This document shows, in pieces, positions 1-5,474 of a stretch of 5,565 bases of DNA. Position numbers and translations under genes: made by a program. This DNA is from Alphaproteobacteria bacterium. Its GTDB lineage: Bacteria; Pseudomonadota; Alphaproteobacteria; ATCC43930; CGMCC-115725. The stretch is taken from NCBI GenBank assembly GCA_017353855.1, contig JAFMSA010000325.1:1-5565 (forward strand), written 5' to 3'. Each line of letters begins with the position of its first letter. Position 1 is the stretch's first letter. Below the pieces are notes generated by a model, which was not told the origin of the DNA, searched no databases, and was given only the letters and a program-made list of their open reading frames with translations.

Positions 1-57
1 CGCCACCCGTTTGCACAGCCCCTTGCCCGGAACCGGCCGCGGCCTCAGCTAAAGGCC

Positions 58-846
58 ATGCAATTATTATCTGAGGTCGATCAAGACGCTCTCGCCACCG
101 CGGTGCGTCACCTCGAACAGACGAGCCTCGCCGGCCGGCTCGCAATGCTGGGCAGCAAGCCGGCCGGGGCGGCGCAGCGGGCACTGCCGGCGGCTGCCTC
201 AGCCGCGATCGCCAGAGCGACCACGCGCACCCTCGAGCAAGCGCTTGATTTGGCGCTGTTCAGCTTACGAAACCACCGGCTCATTGGCGGCCGTAAACTC
301 CACAACGCACTCGCCTGCACGTCGGGAGCCGTCGGAGGAGCCTTTGGCCTTGCCGCTTTGACGATCGAGCTGCCGGTTTCGACGATGATCATGCTGCGCG
401 CGATCGCCGCCATCGCACGCGAGGAAGGCGAGGACCTCGCCGACCCGCGCACGCGACTTGCTTGCCTTGAAGTGTTCGCGCTTAGCGGCGCGAACAGCGC
501 CGAGGCCGATTATTTTGCGATCCGTGCAATGCTTGCCCGCGGGCTTCAGGAGCTTGCCGATTTCGCCACAGATAAGGGCGCCCGCAAAGCGGCGGCGGTC
601 TTTACCCGCTTCCTGGCGCAGATCGCCTCGCATTTCGGCGTTGCAGTCTCTCAGAAGCTAGCCGCGCAAGCCGTAGCTGTCGTCGGCGCATTAGGAGGTG
701 CCGGCGTCAATTTGACGTTTATCGAGTATTTCCAGGATCTGGCGCGCGGCCACTTTATCGTGCGCCGCCTCGAGCGCGTCTATGGCCCCTCTCTCGTGCG
801 CTCCGAGTATGAACGCCTGAAGGCGCTTTCGCCGCTGTCGTCTTAG
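58..846 (+). CDS. EcsC family protein
   Basis: A 262-residue protein that I recognise as EcsC family, named after Bacillus subtilis EcsC; its biochemical role is not established. The N-terminal part (about residues 7-45) has the typical 'LEQTSLAGRLA' stretch followed by an Ala/Pro-rich segment. The hallmark is the central block at about 81-128: LH, then SGAVGGAFG, then IELPVSTMIMLRAIAAIA, then REEGEDL, followed by the RLACLEVFALSG stretch (133-144). A second Ala/Gly-rich hydrophobic segment lies at about 202-225, so membrane association is plausible. No signal peptide is visible. ATG 58 gives a normal family length, but only a weak AAAGG lies directly before it. The reading frame is open back to the window edge, so a start further upstream cannot be excluded. 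It is separated from the next gene by about 480 bp and nothing ties it to the catabolic genes. Family assignment is confident; function is unknown. Confidence 0.85.
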   Translation: MQLLSEVDQDALATAVRHLEQTSLAGRLAMLGSKPAGAAQRALPAAASAAIARATTRTLEQALDLALFSLRNHRLIGGRKLHNALACTSGAVGGAFGLAALTIELPVSTMIMLRAIAAIAREEGEDLADPRTRLACLEVFALSGANSAEADYFAIRAMLARGLQELADFATDKGARKAAAVFTRFLAQIASHFGVAVSQKLAAQAVAVVGALGGAGVNLTFIEYFQDLARGHFIVRRLERVYGPSLVRSEYERLKALSPLSS

Positions 847-891
847 CTGCCTATTGTCGGACGAGCCGAATGGTTGACGCGCGCGGCCGGC

Positions 892-910
892 GAGCGGGAG
901 CGCCCGGCTC
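892..910 (+). terminator. Possible hairpin downstream of the EcsC gene
   Basis: GAGCGGG (892-898) can pair with CCC-G-GCTC (903-910) around an AGCG loop, with one bulged G. It sits about 45 nt after the EcsC stop codon. There is no T-run after it, so it is not a standard intrinsic terminator and may simply reflect high GC content. Confidence 0.2.
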
Positions 911-1004
911 GAGCTCTGCTTGGACCACGCCGAGGCCCGAGTGCTTCTGAACCCCCTGCGGCCAACGCCGACACTTCCGGGGTGATCGAGAGGTGATCGA
1001 GTAG
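908..1004 (+). pseudogene. Possible decayed 3' end of an ABC substrate-binding protein gene
   Basis: The bases at 990-1004 read GAGGTGATCGAGTAG and encode Glu-Val-Ile-Glu-stop. That is the usual C-terminus of the PF04392-type ABC transporter substrate-binding proteins that are abundant in Hyphomicrobiales (family tail roughly FELVINLKTAKALGL, PP, LL, then DEVIE). A CTCGAGCTC at 908-916 could correspond to the F/L-E-L of that tail. The distance from it to the stop is 97 nt, close to the roughly 93 nt expected, with PTPTLP in another frame between them. Frameshifts are needed and the middle matches poorly. Fragments of this gene end recur between genes in such genomes. This is recognition from memory, not an alignment, and chance is a real alternative. 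Confidence 0.25.
980..1001. repeat. Tandem 11-nt direct repeat
   Basis: GGGTGATCGAG (980-990) is followed directly by AGGTGATCGAG (991-1001). The two copies differ only at their first base and are spaced one DNA helical turn apart. It could be a local duplication inside a decayed gene end, or less likely a two-site protein-binding element. Confidence 0.6.
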
Positions 1005-1037
1005 GGCTGTGCGTGTCGGCCACTGCGAGGTCGACAA

Positions 1038-1052
1038 CCCGGCAAGGCCGGG
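1038..1052. repeat. Perfect GC-rich inverted repeat (hairpin)
   Basis: CCCGGC (1038-1043), loop AAG, then GCCGGG (1047-1052): a perfect 6-bp stem with a 3-nt loop. No T-run follows on either strand, so it does not look like an intrinsic terminator. Function unknown. Confidence 0.5.
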
Positions 1053-1311
1053 CACGATCTGCGCCGCCCGCACCCGCTGGCGCCCGCGGATAGCGTACCG
1101 GTGACCGCCGGTAGATGTTCTGCAGCCCGAGGGGAAACCGGAAAACATCATCGAGCGTGCCGGTCGCCGCGGCCGGGCCGCCGCGGACCGCGTGACCGAC
1201 GACTGTCTGAAGTTCGAGGATGTCCGGCTGCTCACCTGCGATTGATGCCGCAAGGCCCGCCCGACGATGCAGTGCAGGCAATTTTCAGCTATATCTCTGC
1301 GGCCGACGCAA

Positions 1312-1318
1312 GAGGGAG
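1312..1318 (+). promoter_or_regulatory. Ribosome binding site of the dioxygenase gene
   Basis: GAGGGAG, 7 nt before ATG 1326. It decides between ATG 1326 and the much longer frame that opens at GTG 1101, which has no such site. Confidence 0.7.
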
Positions 1319-1325
1319 AGTGGCG

Positions 1326-2270
1326 ATGGCGATGCCGCACAACAAGACCGAAGAGGACATTACGGCCGAGGTGTTGCAGCGTTTTGAGCAAACACCCGAT
1401 CCGCGGCTGCGGCAGATCATGCTCGGCCTGATTAAGCACCTCCACGCCTTTGTCAAAGAGGTCGAGCTGACCGAGGCCGAATGGTTTCAGGCGATCGAGA
1501 TCCTGACCGAAGCCGGACGGATGTGCACCGACAAGCGCCAGGAATTCATCCTGTTCTCGGACACGCTCGGAGTTTCAATGGTGGTCGACCTGATCGCTCA
1601 CCGCAAACCGGACGGGGCGACTGAATCGACCGTATTCGGCCCGTTCCACCGACTCGGCGCCCCCGAATTGCCCGCCGGAGGCAATATCGCCCGCCTCGAC
1701 AAGGCCGGACCCCCGACCCTGGTCAGCGGCCGGGTTCTCAATCTCGACGACGAGCCGATCGAAGGCGCGCTTCTCGATGTGTGGCAGGCACAGTCGAGCG
1801 GTCTCTACGACTCGCAGGACGAGAGCCTGAACGAGCTGCACATGCGCGGGAAATTCCGCAGCGATGCCGAGGGCCGGTACCTGGTCCGCACCGTACTGCC
1901 GGTCAATTACCCGATCCCATCCGATGGCCCGGTCGGACGAATGCTCCGCGCGACCGGCCGCCACCCCTGGCGCCCCGCCCATATTCACTTTGTCATCTCG
2001 GCCGACGGATATGAGCCGGTAACGACCCATATCTTCGACCGGACCGACCCATATCTCGGCAGCGACGCCGTCTTCGCTGTCAAAGATTCGCTGATCTGCG
2101 ATTTTGTGCGCCACGAGAGCGCCGCTGGCGAGGCCGTCAGGCTCGGCATCGATCCGCCCTACTATACGGCGGAGTTCGACTTCCGCCTGAAGCCCGCCGC
2201 CGAGCAGCGTACGAACGTGCTCGATGCGCAGCGTCGGCTCGCGGCGCTTGGCGCGCGAGCAGCCGAGTAG
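1326..2270 (+). CDS. Intradiol ring-cleavage dioxygenase, hydroxyquinol 1,2-dioxygenase-like
   Basis: A 314-residue non-haem Fe(III) enzyme of the catechol/hydroxyquinol 1,2-dioxygenase family, which splits an aromatic ring between two adjacent hydroxyls to give a muconate or maleylacetate-type product in the cytoplasm. The N-terminal helical dimerisation/linker domain (about 1-105) contains EFILFSDTLGVSM. The C-terminal beta-sandwich carries the four expected iron ligands: Tyr161 (GLYDSQ), Tyr195 (VNYPIPSDGPVG), and His219 and His221 (WRPAHIHF). Residues lining the pocket in known hydroxyquinol dioxygenases appear conserved: Leu76, Asp79, V103-F107 (VFGPF), Ile197-Pro198 and Arg216. I chose ATG 1326 because GAGGGAG (1312-1318) sits 7 nt upstream and the family starts here; upstream in-frame residues look non-coding. 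GTG 1320 is a less likely alternative. It converges tail-to-tail with the VOC gene across 8 nt. Family is certain; catechol, a chlorocatechol or another diol remains possible as substrate. Confidence 0.9.
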   Translation: MAMPHNKTEEDITAEVLQRFEQTPDPRLRQIMLGLIKHLHAFVKEVELTEAEWFQAIEILTEAGRMCTDKRQEFILFSDTLGVSMVVDLIAHRKPDGATESTVFGPFHRLGAPELPAGGNIARLDKAGPPTLVSGRVLNLDDEPIEGALLDVWQAQSSGLYDSQDESLNELHMRGKFRSDAEGRYLVRTVLPVNYPIPSDGPVGRMLRATGRHPWRPAHIHFVISADGYEPVTTHIFDRTDPYLGSDAVFAVKDSLICDFVRHESAAGEAVRLGIDPPYYTAEFDFRLKPAAEQRTNVLDAQRRLAALGARAAE

Positions 2271-2278
2271 CCCTCGCC

Positions 2279-2680
2279 TCAGGCCTCGACGTAACCCGCG
2301 GGAGCCGGCTCGCCCTTGTCGAAGTCGAACTCGACCTTGGCACCGCACGGGTCGTTGAAAAAGAGCTGCCATATCCCGCCGCCGGGCAGGCGCCGGAGCT
2401 CGTACTCGATCCCCTCGCGCTCGAGCGTCGCAACCGTGCCGGGCAGATCCTTGGCGGAGAACGCCATGTGATCGAGAACGCCGCCCCGGTCATGCGGCAG
2501 ATCCTCGCGATGGATCACATGCAGGATCGGGGTGTCGTCGTCCGCATACAGCCACCAGCCGGGGAACTGGAAGGGCGGCCGCCAACCGACCTTGAAGCCG
2601 AACAGATCGCAGTAAAACCGCCGTGTGGACTCGAGATCGTCGCTCAAGACCGTAAAGTGATTCATCGTCGCCACAGGCAT
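2279..2680 (-). CDS. VOC family protein (glyoxalase / extradiol dioxygenase fold)
   Basis: A 133-residue single-domain vicinal-oxygen-chelate protein. Two beta-alpha-beta-beta-beta modules are recognisable: MNHFTVLSDDLESTRRFYCDLFGFKVGW (residues 6-33) and LDHMAFSAKDLPGTVATLEREG (69-90). The end, LFFNDPCGAKVEFDFD (106-121), is typical of the family. His8, His71 and Glu117 occupy the usual metal-binding positions, so it is probably a metal-dependent enzyme rather than a binding-only relative. Members include glyoxalases, extradiol dioxygenases, dehalogenases and resistance proteins, and the reaction cannot be assigned from sequence. The start at 2680 is preceded by a good AAAGAGGT site; the frame extends 21 codons further upstream without support. 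Its position beside a ring-cleavage dioxygenase suggests, but does not show, a role in aromatic degradation. Confidence 0.85.
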   Translation of the reverse strand: MPVATMNHFTVLSDDLESTRRFYCDLFGFKVGWRPPFQFPGWWLYADDDTPILHVIHREDLPHDRGGVLDHMAFSAKDLPGTVATLEREGIEYELRRLPGGGIWQLFFNDPCGAKVEFDFDKGEPAPAGYVEA

Positions 2681-2685
2681 GTGAA

Positions 2686-2693
2686 ACCTCTTT
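2686..2693 (-). promoter_or_regulatory. Ribosome binding site of the VOC gene
   Basis: AAAGAGGT read on the minus strand, 5 nt before ATG 2680. It selects this start over the upstream in-frame ATG at 2743. Confidence 0.65.
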
Positions 2694-2714
2694 GCGCCAG
2701 TTGAACCGAAGGAC

Positions 2715-2743
2715 CCTTTACGCGCACAAGGATAAGCCGTCAA
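2715..2743 (-). promoter_or_regulatory. Candidate sigma70-type promoter for the VOC gene
   Basis: On the minus strand, TTGACG (2743-2738) matches five of six bases of the -35 consensus. A 17-nt spacer follows, then TAAAGG (2720-2715), a weak -10 box. Transcription would begin near 2708, leaving a leader of about 28 nt that contains the ribosome binding site. The spacing and location are good but the -10 is poor. If real, the VOC gene is transcribed separately from the prenyltransferase. Confidence 0.4.
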
Positions 2744-2764
2744 TGCGGGCGCAACCCCGTTAAT

Positions 2765-2789
2765 CCCGCCCCGCCGCGGGCTTTTCCTT
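2765..2789 (+). terminator. Possible small hairpin with T-rich tail, plus-strand orientation
   Basis: CCCGC (2765-2769) pairs with GCGGG (2776-2780) around a 6-nt loop and is followed by CTTTTCCTT. This is terminator-like for plus-strand transcription, for example read-through from the dioxygenase, since no plus-strand gene lies nearby. It does not have a T-run in the direction of the prenyltransferase gene that ends at 2810. The stem is short, so it may be chance. Confidence 0.3.
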
Positions 2790-2809
2790 ATGCGGGCCTG
2801 TGCGACGGA

Positions 2810-3583
2810 TCAGCAGCCGTAACGTCGGCGACGTTGCTGGAAGGAGCGGATGGCGCGCAAGAAATCGATCTTGCGGAACGCCGGCCACAACACGTCGGTG
2901 AAGTAAAATTCGCTGTGGGCGCTCTGCCATAATAGAAAGCCGGAAAGTCGGATCTCGCCGCTCGTGCGAATGATCAGATCGGGATCGGGTAGGCCGGCGG
3001 TGTAAAGATGGCCGGCAATCGCGTCGGGGGTGATTTCTTCGATTGCTGCGGCCAAGGTTCCCTGCCTTGCAATCACGCAGTTGAGCAGCGCACGCACCGC
3101 ATCGGCGATCTCCTGCCGCCCGCCATAGGCGACCGCAATGTTGAGCTCCAGCCCGTCATAGCTCGCGGTGGCGCGCTCGGCCGCCGCAATCGCGGAAAGC
3201 AGCGGCAGCGGCAGCATGTCCAGGCAGCCGATTGCCCTGACGCGCACCCGCCGCCGGTGGATGGCGGGATCGCACGCCAGTGCCGTCAGCTTGGCTTCGA
3301 TCGAAGCAAAGATGCAGGAAACTTCCTCTGCCGGCCGTTGGAAATTGTCGGTCGAAAAGACCCACAGCGTCACGGTGGGTATCCCGAGCTCGGCACACCA
3401 GTCGAGCACGTCGTCAAGCTTGTTGGCTCCGAGATCATAGAGCTCGCGCGGCTCCGTGATACCACGCGAGCGTCCGTGCCGCCTGTTCCCGTCGAGGATG
3501 ATACCGATGTGTCGCGGCGTCGGCCGGCTTTTGACCTCGCGGGCCAACCGTCGTGCGTAAAGGTAATAAAGAAGCCGGAACAT
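2810..3583 (-). CDS. cis-prenyltransferase ((Z)-isoprenyl diphosphate synthase, UppS-like)
   Basis: A 257-residue cis-prenyltransferase that adds isopentenyl diphosphate units to an allylic diphosphate in Z geometry; undecaprenyl diphosphate synthase is the best-known member. The active-site blocks are present: HIGIILDGNRR (25-35) with catalytic Asp31 and Asn33; FSTDNFQRPAEE (76-87) with Ser77, Asn80, Arg83 and Glu87; NIAVAYGGRQEI (148-159); IIRTSGEIRLSGFLLWQ (204-220) with Arg206, Arg212 and Ser214; Glu225; and FTDVLWPAF. Three conserved UppS positions differ: the Trp after GNGR is His36, the Trp after EN/DN is Phe81, and the His of the FGH motif is absent (ELYDLGA). These features and the SGFLLWQSAHSE and RRYG ends recall actinobacterial short-chain (Z)-prenyl synthases such as Rv1086. 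Chain length is therefore uncertain. ATG 3583 gives family length; a TTG at 3646 would add 21 residues but has no ribosome site. The usual frr/cdsA/dxr neighbours are absent, so it is probably an accessory paralogue. Confidence 0.9.
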   Translation of the reverse strand: MFRLLYYLYARRLAREVKSRPTPRHIGIILDGNRRHGRSRGITEPRELYDLGANKLDDVLDWCAELGIPTVTLWVFSTDNFQRPAEEVSCIFASIEAKLTALACDPAIHRRRVRVRAIGCLDMLPLPLLSAIAAAERATASYDGLELNIAVAYGGRQEIADAVRALLNCVIARQGTLAAAIEEITPDAIAGHLYTAGLPDPDLIIRTSGEIRLSGFLLWQSAHSEFYFTDVLWPAFRKIDFLRAIRSFQQRRRRYGC

Positions 3584-3662
3584 CGGGGCCAACGGAGCCT
3601 CCCCCGAGCGCGCGGTCGGACAGCCCGCCCTCCCCGTATCGCCCAAGGGTCAGTCGTCCAAC

Positions 3663-3668
3663 ATTATG
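3663..3668 (-). promoter_or_regulatory. Candidate -10 box upstream of the prenyltransferase
   Basis: CATAAT on the minus strand matches five of six bases of TATAAT in a GC-rich region about 80 nt before ATG 3583. The best -35 at 18 nt spacing is TTCATC, which is weak. The 219-bp gap to the DUF992 gene makes an own promoter plausible. Confidence 0.25.
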
Positions 3669-3802
3669 GCACCGGCATGACCGAAAGATGAATCGGGCCT
3701 GTGACGAATATGCGCATTCGGCACGACAAACCGCCGGCCGCCGGGGTTATCGACAGACGCCGATACGGAGGAAAAGGACGGCGCCGCTCGTTCGCCCGGA
3801 TA

Positions 3803-4309
3803 CTACCGAGGGGGATGCGCCCTTTGGGGTTGATAGCGCAGGCTCATTGCGCCGATACCCGCCGCCACATTGAGGCCGGTATTTCCTTCGACGCTAAGCG
3901 GCTGCAGAGAGATCGTGCGGCGGGAGCCCCCGACCAGCACGTTGGCGCCGGCGCCGACCCCGACCGTGGCGCTGCCCGTCGCGCCGACATAACTGCCGGT
4001 TAAGGCGCCGCGCGGAATTCCGGCGCTCGGCGCGAACACGGTCCAAAGCAGCACACCGCCCTGAGTGTACCCGATATCGACGCCGAATTTGTTGATCGAG
4101 CCCGCATAGTGTTCAGGCGGGCCGCCTGCTCGCACGAAGGTGCACCGGATCGCCTTTGAGGAGCCGAGGATAAAACCCCAGCCGCCGGCGACGTTGCAGG
4201 TCAACGTTCCGACCTGGACATTGCTCTGCGCGTGCGCCGGGTCCCCCGCCGCCAAACCCGCCAGCACGAGGCCGAACGCGCCGACCCACAACCCGATGTT
4301 CCTAGACAT
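3803..4309 (-). CDS. Secreted DUF992 domain-containing protein
   Basis: A 168-residue DUF992 protein, a family of unknown function found mainly in alphaproteobacteria. Residues 1-28 form a Sec signal peptide: MSRN, a hydrophobic core (about 5-21), and cleavage near AHA-Q at 27-28, so the mature protein is probably periplasmic or secreted. The mature part shows the family signature in order: VGTLTCNVAGGWGFILGSSKAIRC (33-56), HYAGSINKFGVDIGYTQGG (67-85), LLWTVFAP (87-94), GALTGSYVGA (101-110), VGVGAGANVLVGGS (116-129) and ISLQPLSVEGNTGLNVAAG (133-151). Cys38 and Cys56 could form a disulfide. Length is typical. Its ATG lies inside the last codons of the amidohydrolase gene (shared bases ATGTCTAG), so translation is probably coupled; a GAGG abuts the ATG too closely for a normal site. 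Its relation to the cytoplasmic enzyme upstream is unknown. Confidence 0.88.
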   Translation of the reverse strand: MSRNIGLWVGAFGLVLAGLAAGDPAHAQSNVQVGTLTCNVAGGWGFILGSSKAIRCTFVRAGGPPEHYAGSINKFGVDIGYTQGGVLLWTVFAPSAGIPRGALTGSYVGATGSATVGVGAGANVLVGGSRRTISLQPLSVEGNTGLNVAAGIGAMSLRYQPQRAHPPR

Positions 4310-5321
4310 CCTCGTCTACGTCCGTTTGCTCGGTACACCTGCAATCGATGCGGAAGATGCGCGCCGCCGTCTCGCCGAGAATGGCGCGTCGTTCCGCCTC
4401 GGTCAGCGGTGTCTCGTCGACGACCCGCGCCGGCTCGGGGTCGCCGATCGGGAACGGATAATCGGAGCCGAGAACGACCCTGTCGGCGCCCGCGACGTCG
4501 CACAGAAAACGCATCGCCTGAGGCTCGAACAGGACCGTGTCGAAATAAAGCTCGCGAAACCCGTCGAAGGGATCGGCATAGCCCTCCGCGTGAATGGTAC
4601 GGTTGCGACGCAACCGGCCGAGCGCATAGGGCAATGCGCCGCCGCCGTGTGAAACGACGAGAGTGACGCCGGGAAATCGGCTCAGATGCCCTGAAAAGAG
4701 AAGGCGAGCCACGGCGATCGTCGTGTCGGCCAGACGTCCCACGGCATTTACCAGATCGTACCCGTTGAGCCGATCGTCGCCGCAGATGTACATCGGGTGC
4801 ACAAAGATCGTTGCACGCCGCGCCGAGGCAACGTCCCAGAACGGGTCGAGCTCGGGATCGTCGAGAGTTCCGCCGATACCTTTGGGCTGAGTTCCGATCA
4901 TCGCGCCGGTAAAACCGGCATCGAGCGCTTCATCGAGGACGCGCGCCGCAAGCGGGCCGTTCTGCAGGGGCACGGTCGCAAGGGGCGTCAGCGCGGCGAG
5001 CGTACCGGCAGCTTTGCGAAGATGCTCATTCATAAATCGCGCCCAATCAGCGCCCTCCTGGCCCGGCAGCTCGTAGCCGAAAACATCGGTCCAGCCGCCG
5101 ACCACCTGACGGGCGATTTCGTTTCTGGCGAGCCAGTCGCGTCGATCTCCGAGATCGCTCAGGCGGGGGGCGATCGGGCGCGTCGGTGCCTCGCCGGCAA
5201 ACGCGATCCGTGTCGTGGCGCCGTCAAAGAGCAGGCGAACCGAGGGAAAGATCCGTGGTTCGGTACGCAGCGTCTCGATCAGGCTGCCCGGCACCACATG
5301 GGCATGAGTGTCGATGATCAT
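4302..5321 (-). CDS. Amidohydrolase family protein, ACMSD-like decarboxylase/hydrolase
   Basis: A 339-residue metal-dependent amidohydrolase of the Amidohydro_2 group, resembling aminocarboxymuconate-semialdehyde decarboxylase (ACMSD). This group decarboxylates or hydrolyses aromatic acids and ring-cleavage products in the cytoplasm. TIM-barrel motifs are complete: DTHAH with His6 and His8; GAMIGTQPKG (139-148); FVHP with His175; SHGGGALPYALGR with His225; and LGSDYPFPIGDPEP with Asp287. These correspond closely in position to the ACMSD zinc ligands (His, His, His, Asp) and catalytic His. The HxH start favours ACMSD over gamma-resorcylate decarboxylase and LigW-type enzymes, which, as I recall, carry ExH. 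The substrate is not determined. The start is supported by GGAGGGGGAG 5 nt before ATG 5321. It overlaps the DUF992 gene by 8 nt and is divergent from the flavin monooxygenase-like gene, sharing a 153-bp regulatory gap. A role in aromatic breakdown is inferred. Confidence 0.87.
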   Translation of the reverse strand: MIIDTHAHVVPGSLIETLRTEPRIFPSVRLLFDGATTRIAFAGEAPTRPIAPRLSDLGDRRDWLARNEIARQVVGGWTDVFGYELPGQEGADWARFMNEHLRKAAGTLAALTPLATVPLQNGPLAARVLDEALDAGFTGAMIGTQPKGIGGTLDDPELDPFWDVASARRATIFVHPMYICGDDRLNGYDLVNAVGRLADTTIAVARLLFSGHLSRFPGVTLVVSHGGGALPYALGRLRRNRTIHAEGYADPFDGFRELYFDTVLFEPQAMRFLCDVAGADRVVLGSDYPFPIGDPEPARVVDETPLTEAERRAILGETAARIFRIDCRCTEQTDVDEDV

Positions 5322-5326
5322 TGGTT

Positions 5327-5336
5327 CTCCCCCTCC
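5327..5336 (-). promoter_or_regulatory. Ribosome binding site of the amidohydrolase gene
   Basis: GGAGGGGGAG on the minus strand, 5 nt before ATG 5321. A very purine-rich, strong site that fixes the start directly before the conserved DTHAH motif. Confidence 0.75.
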
Positions 5337-5445
5337 GGTCCGTTCCGGCCCCGTCTCACGTCAAAATCCCCCTGCCCCGAGCGAACGGCGTGACTGGCAT
5401 GTGAATACGATATCGCCGAGCCGTAGCGGGATGAGTAGACTAAGG

Positions 5446-5457
5446 TAGGCTGGCCTA
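5446..5457. promoter_or_regulatory. Inverted repeat in the divergent intergenic region, possible operator
   Basis: TAGGC (5446-5450), TG, GCCTA (5453-5457) is a perfect 5-bp inverted repeat flanked by GG and a near-matching TCC, which extends it imperfectly. It lies 17 nt before the ATG at 5475, just upstream of its ribosome site, between two divergent genes. A second short palindrome, TAGACTA, is at 5436-5442. A regulator binding here could control both genes, but no regulator gene is visible in the window. Confidence 0.3.
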
Positions 5458-5460
5458 TCC

Positions 5461-5468
5461 GGGAGAGG
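5461..5468 (+). promoter_or_regulatory. Ribosome binding site of the partial right-edge gene
   Basis: GGGAGAGG, 6 nt before ATG 5475. This strong site is the main reason to accept the short edge fragment as a real gene start. Confidence 0.7.
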
Positions 5469-5474
5469 ACCGCA

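Larger units (their letters stand above)
847..1325. other. Long intergenic gap without an intact gene
   Basis: This stretch of about 480 bp lies between the EcsC gene and the dioxygenase. Several long open frames cross it on both strands, but their translations are Arg/Pro/Ser/Ala-rich, match no family I recognise, and overlap neighbouring genes in antisense, so I treat them as GC-driven artefacts. The gap does contain a duplicated 11-nt unit (980-1001), a perfect 6-bp GC hairpin (1038-1052), a possible decayed 3' gene end (about 908-1004), and a 46-codon plus-strand frame with coding-like third positions (1105-1245). The dioxygenase promoter should lie at its right end, but I see no clear -35/-10 pair. 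Confidence 0.6.

Noticed and set aside
1101..1325. N-terminal extension of the dioxygenase from GTG 1101
   Set aside because: It would add 75 residues that do not resemble the family, and a good ribosome site precedes ATG 1326.
691..1445. Long minus-strand open frames (691-1281 and 843-1445) across the gap and the ends of both flanking genes
   Set aside because: Their translations are rich in Arg, Pro, Ser and Ala with no recognisable domain, and they overlap confident plus-strand genes in antisense. High GC content explains their length.
1575..2372. 265-codon minus-strand frame inside the dioxygenase gene
   Set aside because: It is fully antisense to a gene with an intact active site, and its translation shows no domain.
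3008..3691. 227-codon plus-strand frame opposite the prenyltransferase
   Set aside because: It mirrors the conserved blocks of a confident minus-strand gene; the translation is low in hydrophobic order and unrecognisable.
3770..3802. Terminator after the DUF992 gene (GC palindrome plus CCTTTTCC on the minus strand)
   Set aside because: The stem is only the CGGCGCCG self-palindrome with no usable loop, and the T-run is interrupted.
4140..4652. Plus-strand frames crossing the DUF992/amidohydrolase junction
   Set aside because: Antisense to two well-supported genes, with no family signature.
4302..5321. Calling the amidohydrolase gamma-resorcylate decarboxylase to complete a resorcylate-to-hydroxyquinol route
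   Set aside because: The first metal motif is HxH as in ACMSD, whereas gamma-resorcylate decarboxylases as I recall use ExH; the substrate should stay open.
5359..5364. TTGACG on the minus strand as a -35 box for the amidohydrolase gene
   Set aside because: A -10 box at normal spacing is missing, and the implied start would fall at or after the ribosome binding site.
4797..5393. 198-codon plus-strand frame opposite the amidohydrolase
   Set aside because: Antisense shadow of a gene whose metal-binding motifs are all intact.
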